The translations under genes were made by a program, and so were the position numbers. 64,000 bases of DNA, taken from NCBI RefSeq assembly GCF_001306115.1, contig NZ_LGCL01000040.1, forward strand, positions 164,461 through 228,460, read 5' to 3'. Of the stretch, positions 61,005-64,000 are shown in pieces. Position 1 is the stretch's first letter; each line of letters opens with the position of its first letter. The notes under the pieces are model-generated. The model was not told the DNA's origin. It ran no database searches and was given only the letters and a program-made list of their open reading frames with translations. The DNA is from Ornatilinea apprima (GTDB taxonomy: Bacteria > Chloroflexota > Anaerolineae > Anaerolineales > Anaerolineaceae).

Positions 61005-62252
61005 TTACAAATTGATTGAAGATTTTCTATCCCGATTAATTCTCTTTAAAGCCGCCTGGTGTTGGGCTTTTACCATTTTCCAGCGGATTGATTCAACCAG
61101 ATATCCAATCCCGTTCTGGCGCAGGCGGCCTGCCAGATTTTTTACCCGGCCAAACCGGGAGGTGGGTGCTTCCACGCCCTGGGGTGCGGCAGGCTGTTTC
61201 TGATCAGCCGGGGCCGCCATGGGAATGGGCTGTTCCTCCAACACATGGCGAATCTGGGCCAGCCATTCACCGGCAAAAGCCTCCCGCGGGTAGGTGTTTT
61301 GCGCGTCCTGCAGGGCTGAGGCCTGAATCGAGCGGCGCAGTTCCGGGTTTTCGATCAGGGTGCGGATGGCCTGATGCCAGGCGGCGGCGGTGTTTTCCAC
61401 CAGCAGGCCCGTCTGTTCGTGACGCACCGATTGCTGGTAGAGGGTGGTTTTGGAGTAAATTCCGGCGATACCGCAGGCAGCAAACTCGCGGTATTTGTTA
61501 TTCGTTTTGCACTGATGGAAGAGGTCATCTTTAAGCGGGGCCAGGCCGATGTCGAAGCCTTCCTGGTAAAAACGCCGCAGGTACTGCTCGTAATCCAGAT
61601 CAAATTTCCAATGCCGCACCTGGCGAAAGGCTTTCAACTCGCGCGGAACCGGCGCGCCCAGAAAGTAAATCTCCACCCCGCGCGGGTGGTCTTTTAAGAT
61701 CTGCTGAATGGCTGGAACGAAGATCTCCGCCAGGTCGTCAGCGCTGCCGCGGCTGGTGGGGTAGACCATCTTCAAACCGCGGCCAGACTTTCGGGTCAGG
61801 CCGTCCAGCACGCCCCAATCGATGGGCGGCTGCACCAGGCGGGTGTTGGCATTGAGCGGCGCGACCACTTCTCGCAGGGCGGGAGAATACACCCGTACCA
61901 GTGCCGCGCCGCGCAGGTAACCTTTGAGCGTCTCAATCACATCGGGGCGGTTGGCATACTGGCCCAAGGGGGTGGAAGCCGGAATCGCGAATAGATTGTC
62001 ATCCAGATCGTATATATAGGGAATGCACTTCTCCACGCAAAAACCTGACCAGTCATAGGCGGGGTTGTTATTGCGGCAGAAAACCACCAGGTCGGCCTGG
62101 TTCACCTCCTCTGTTGTGGTCAGCCAATCCAGGGTGACGCGCGCGTGGATCTGCCCGGCTTGCTGCAACTGCTTGAGCGGGGTAACCACATCCATTAAAG
62201 TGGACGGAGCCAGGCCGGGTAGAACAGCAAGGATGAAGGGGCGCTCTTTCAT
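61005..62252 (-). CDS. glycosyltransferase (GT4-like, GT-B), copy 2 of a tandem pair
   Basis: About 415 residues. The start strand (FILAVLPGLAPSTLMDVVTPL) and the segment YIYDLDDNLFAIP near 80, then VYPTSRG near 165, L-A-P-L near 240 and N-N-K-Y-R-E-F near 255, align with the next upstream gene product. These are features of GT-B enzymes that lack the classic G-G-x-E start. The C-terminal 60 residues are a basic tail. ATG 62252 is four bases after the previous stop and has GAAGAGG upstream; a frame extension to 62273 is less likely. It is probably co-transcribed with the gene at 62.3-63.7 kb. Sugar specificity unknown. Confidence 0.8.
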   Translation of the reverse strand: MKERPFILAVLPGLAPSTLMDVVTPLKQLQQAGQIHARVTLDWLTTTEEVNQADLVVFCRNNNPAYDWSGFCVEKCIPYIYDLDDNLFAIPASTPLGQYANRPDVIETLKGYLRGAALVRVYSPALREVVAPLNANTRLVQPPIDWGVLDGLTRKSGRGLKMVYPTSRGSADDLAEIFVPAIQQILKDHPRGVEIYFLGAPVPRELKAFRQVRHWKFDLDYEQYLRRFYQEGFDIGLAPLKDDLFHQCKTNNKYREFAACGIAGIYSKTTLYQQSVRHEQTGLLVENTAAAWHQAIRTLIENPELRRSIQASALQDAQNTYPREAFAGEWLAQIRHVLEEQPIPMAAPADQKQPAAPQGVEAPTSRFGRVKNLAGRLRQNGIGYLVESIRWKMVKAQHQAALKRINRDRKSSINL

Positions 62253-62256
62253 ACTG

Positions 62257-63663
62257 TCAGGCCTCTTCACCATTCGTTTCTTCTTTCGTTTCTTCTATGG
62301 TCACTTCTTCAAAAAATTCGCCGTACACTGCTTCGGTTTGCTCCCAGTCCATCAGGTCGAGGATGCTTTTCTTGCCTGAGAGGGTAACCACAATATCGCG
62401 CGCTTTATAAACAGCGTCTTGCACAGCCGTAAAACGAAATTCCACTTCTTTCGTGTCGGAGAAGAACTGGTTGATCGGCGCGCGCAGCGGGCGGCCGTGC
62501 TGGCGGGTTTGAATTTCCAATTTCAGCACGCCGTAGACGGGCAGGCGGCTGTGGAAGCGAAGCCCAGACCACACATTCTGCTCCAGGCGCAGCGGGATTT
62601 CCATTTTGGCGTTCCACTCGGTTTTGGTTTTACCCAATACGGTCCGCAAATCTTCGCGCCAAGTTTGAACAACCTCTTTTTGATTATAGTCGCGTTCCAC
62701 AACCTGGCGCGCGTTCACCTGAATCTGCTGGCGCAGGGTGGGGTTGAGAATCAACTTCTCAATCGCGTCCTGCCAGGCTTCCTGCGTGTTCCGCACCAGC
62801 AGGCCGGTGACGCCATCTTCCACACTGTCCACATACGGGCCAATGTTGGAATAGACACCCGCCACACCACTCGCGCCATACTCGCGGAATTTATTGTTGG
62901 TCTTGGAAACACTGAAGGGATTATCGACCAGAGGAGCCAGGCCAATTTCAAAACCCATTCGCGAAAAGCGCCGCAAAAAACGATTGTAATCCAGGATTTT
63001 GGGGTGCGCTTTTACGGCTGGCAACCCTTGCAGCTCTGCCGGAATGCTGCCCCAAAGATGAAACTCCACCTGATGACTGTATTGATCCAAAATATTCTTG
63101 ACCGCGTGAATGAAAACACTATAGAGATCATCTTCAATACGGCTGGTGGGGTAGGCGATACGAATTTTGCCCGGCTTGCGGTAAATACCCGGCCAGGGAG
63201 GCAGGAGGCGAAAATCCACCCCCGCTTTGACCATCTTCACATTGGGGTTGAGTTTCTCCACTCTGGCATAGATATGCGGATTGTAAACGCGCACCAGGTC
63301 GGCGCAGGCAATATACTTTTCCAACTGGTGAATCCGCTCTGGCGCGCGGTGATACTTGCCCAACTCAAGCTGTTGGGGCACTTCCCAGAGGTTGTCATCC
63401 AGTTCAAAAATGGTTGGGATCTGGTTGAGCAGAATGCCTTCCAGCACAAAATCAAACAGCGGTTCGGTGTTGCGCCCAAAAACCACCACATCCGGCCAAT
63501 TCAAATGCCAGGGCTTGACGTGGTTTTCAGTGAAAACGCGCAGATTAATCTGGCCTTGATTGCGCAAGACTTCCAGCGGTTTTACAATGCCAATCATGGT
63601 GGACGGCATTTTCTTGGCCAGAACAGCCATCACCCTGGGTCGGGATCGAAAACCGGGAATCAT
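62257..63663 (-). CDS. glycosyltransferase (GT4-like) with C-terminal beta domain, copy 1 of a tandem pair
   Basis: About 468 residues. The frame stays open upstream to 63867, but the first 68 residues of that extension are Arg/Cys-rich shadow of the preceding gene. The ATG at 63663 starts a strand that aligns with the next gene (R-V-M-A-V-L-A-K-K-M-P-S-T). Conserved landmarks are F-E-L-D-D-N-L-W-E-V near 90, Y-P-T-S-R near 175, L-A-P-L near 248 and N-N-K-F-R-E-Y near 262. After residue 350 a beta-rich domain (W-S-G-L-R-F-H-S-R-L-P-V-Y-G) and an acidic Glu/Thr tail follow; a similar domain occurs in the partial gene upstream. Role: probably adds a sugar to a surface glycan. Confidence 0.8.
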   Translation of the reverse strand: MIPGFRSRPRVMAVLAKKMPSTMIGIVKPLEVLRNQGQINLRVFTENHVKPWHLNWPDVVVFGRNTEPLFDFVLEGILLNQIPTIFELDDNLWEVPQQLELGKYHRAPERIHQLEKYIACADLVRVYNPHIYARVEKLNPNVKMVKAGVDFRLLPPWPGIYRKPGKIRIAYPTSRIEDDLYSVFIHAVKNILDQYSHQVEFHLWGSIPAELQGLPAVKAHPKILDYNRFLRRFSRMGFEIGLAPLVDNPFSVSKTNNKFREYGASGVAGVYSNIGPYVDSVEDGVTGLLVRNTQEAWQDAIEKLILNPTLRQQIQVNARQVVERDYNQKEVVQTWREDLRTVLGKTKTEWNAKMEIPLRLEQNVWSGLRFHSRLPVYGVLKLEIQTRQHGRPLRAPINQFFSDTKEVEFRFTAVQDAVYKARDIVVTLSGKKSILDLMDWEQTEAVYGEFFEEVTIEETKEETNGEEA

Positions 63664-63685
63664 GCTCAATCGAATCCTCAAGGTA

Positions 63686-64000
63686 TCACTCAAACAAATA
63701 ACCAGCGAAGGGCTGGGTAACGACATGGCGCAGACCAAAGAGCGGGTAGTGCTGCAGCTCCAGCACGCGCACCGGCAGATCCACGTTGCGGGCAAACACG
63801 CGCAGTTCCAACGGCCCCGCGCCCGAAGCCGCTTGCGGCGCAAACGAGAAAGGCACCGGCCGGTCATCCCGCACCAACGCTGCCGCTACGCTCACCTGGG
63901 TCAAAATCTGCCCGGCTGCCGACACCAGCTCGATCCCCAGCTCGCCCGTCTCCGGCGGAAAGTCGAACACAAAGGCCAGCAGCACACCCTTCAGCCCCGC
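63686..64000 (-). CDS. C-terminal part of an unknown protein with a beta-sandwich domain (partial)
   Basis: The frame is open to the window edge; 104 residues are visible and the start lies beyond. They form alternating strands (LAFVFDFPPETGELGIELV, then PLELRVFARN), like a carbohydrate-binding or Ig-like sandwich, and resemble in style the C-terminal domain of the next gene product. The stop is 22 bases before that gene's ATG, so they are in one operon. The visible part has no catalytic motif. It could be the end of another glycosyltransferase of the same operon. Confidence 0.6.
   Translation of the reverse strand, partial: AGLKGVLLAFVFDFPPETGELGIELVSAAGQILTQVSVAAALVRDDRPVPFSFAPQAASGAGPLELRVFARNVDLPVRVLELQHYPLFGLRHVVTQPFAGYLFE

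Noticed and set aside
62419..63720. Plus-strand frame of 433 codons opposite the glycosyltransferase
   Set aside because: Low-complexity shadow of a well-supported minus-strand gene with paired catalytic landmarks.
63664..63867. N-terminal extension of the glycosyltransferase to 63867
   Set aside because: The 68 extra residues are Arg/Cys-rich and overlap the preceding gene in another frame; alignment with the paralogue starts at the ATG at 63663.
1..64000. tRNA, rRNA, insertion sequence, phage attachment site or replication origin
   Set aside because: No cloverleaf with a T-loop signature, no transposase frame with terminal repeats, no DnaA-box cluster was found by eye.

Overview
The window looks like a chromosomal segment of a Chloroflexota bacterium, probably class Anaerolineae. 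This is an inference from gene content and style, not a database match: solute-binding lipoproteins with long Ala/Pro/Glu/Thr-rich linkers after the lipobox, a large TPR regulator, a VTC-CotH-DUF4956 gene set, several unrelated sugar ABC importers, and large secreted modular proteins. I see no rRNA, tRNA, CRISPR array, insertion sequence or phage gene. The only RNA gene is the small SRP RNA (ffs).

Layout. 0-2 kb: tail of a TPR-type transcriptional activator and a UPF0158 protein. 2-6.6 kb: a TetR-controlled unit (TetR, a rifampicin-phosphotransferase-like PEP-utilising enzyme, an MFS exporter) with three copies of one operator. 6.8-16 kb: surface polysaccharide genes (GT4, polysaccharide pyruvyl transferase, flippase, two tandem QueC-like PP-loop proteins, a GT39-like membrane transferase, a methyltransferase) and ffs. 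16.2-21.5 kb: DUF4956, CotH kinase, VTC/polyphosphate-polymerase domain and metallophosphoesterase in one operon. 21.7-32.3 kb: a LacI-controlled sugar operon (binding protein, two permeases, GH13_18 phosphorylase, two dehydrogenases, GH36 alpha-galactosidase) that parallels the Escherichia coli ycjM-W locus but lacks an importer ATPase.

32.4-42.8 kb is the most unusual part. An operon of GH35 beta-galactosidase, an unknown protein and a complete ribose-type ABC importer is divergent from a two-gene signalling unit. One of these genes encodes a response regulator with receiver-LuxR HTH-receiver architecture. The other encodes a soluble histidine kinase whose N-terminal half is an RbsA-like ABC ATPase. 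The arrangement suggests a sugar-import-coupled two-component system in which an importer-type ATPase domain acts as the sensor.

42.8-50 kb: an FAD/NADH oxidase-type flavoprotein with a well-defined promoter, then asparagine synthase, GT4 and a WecA/MraY-type phosphoglycosyl transferase, convergent with another GT4. 50-59 kb: secreted proteins, namely a modular beta-rich protein, a small lipoprotein and two tandem M4 metalloproteases. Each protease carries four copies of a module of about 108 residues that also resembles the modules of the first secreted protein. 59-64 kb: an AT-rich, probably transferred membrane glycosyltransferase, two tandem glycosyltransferases and the tail of a further gene that runs off the end.

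Start codons were re-chosen by ribosome binding site, gene spacing and homology. Promoters and operators are read by eye from consensus matches.
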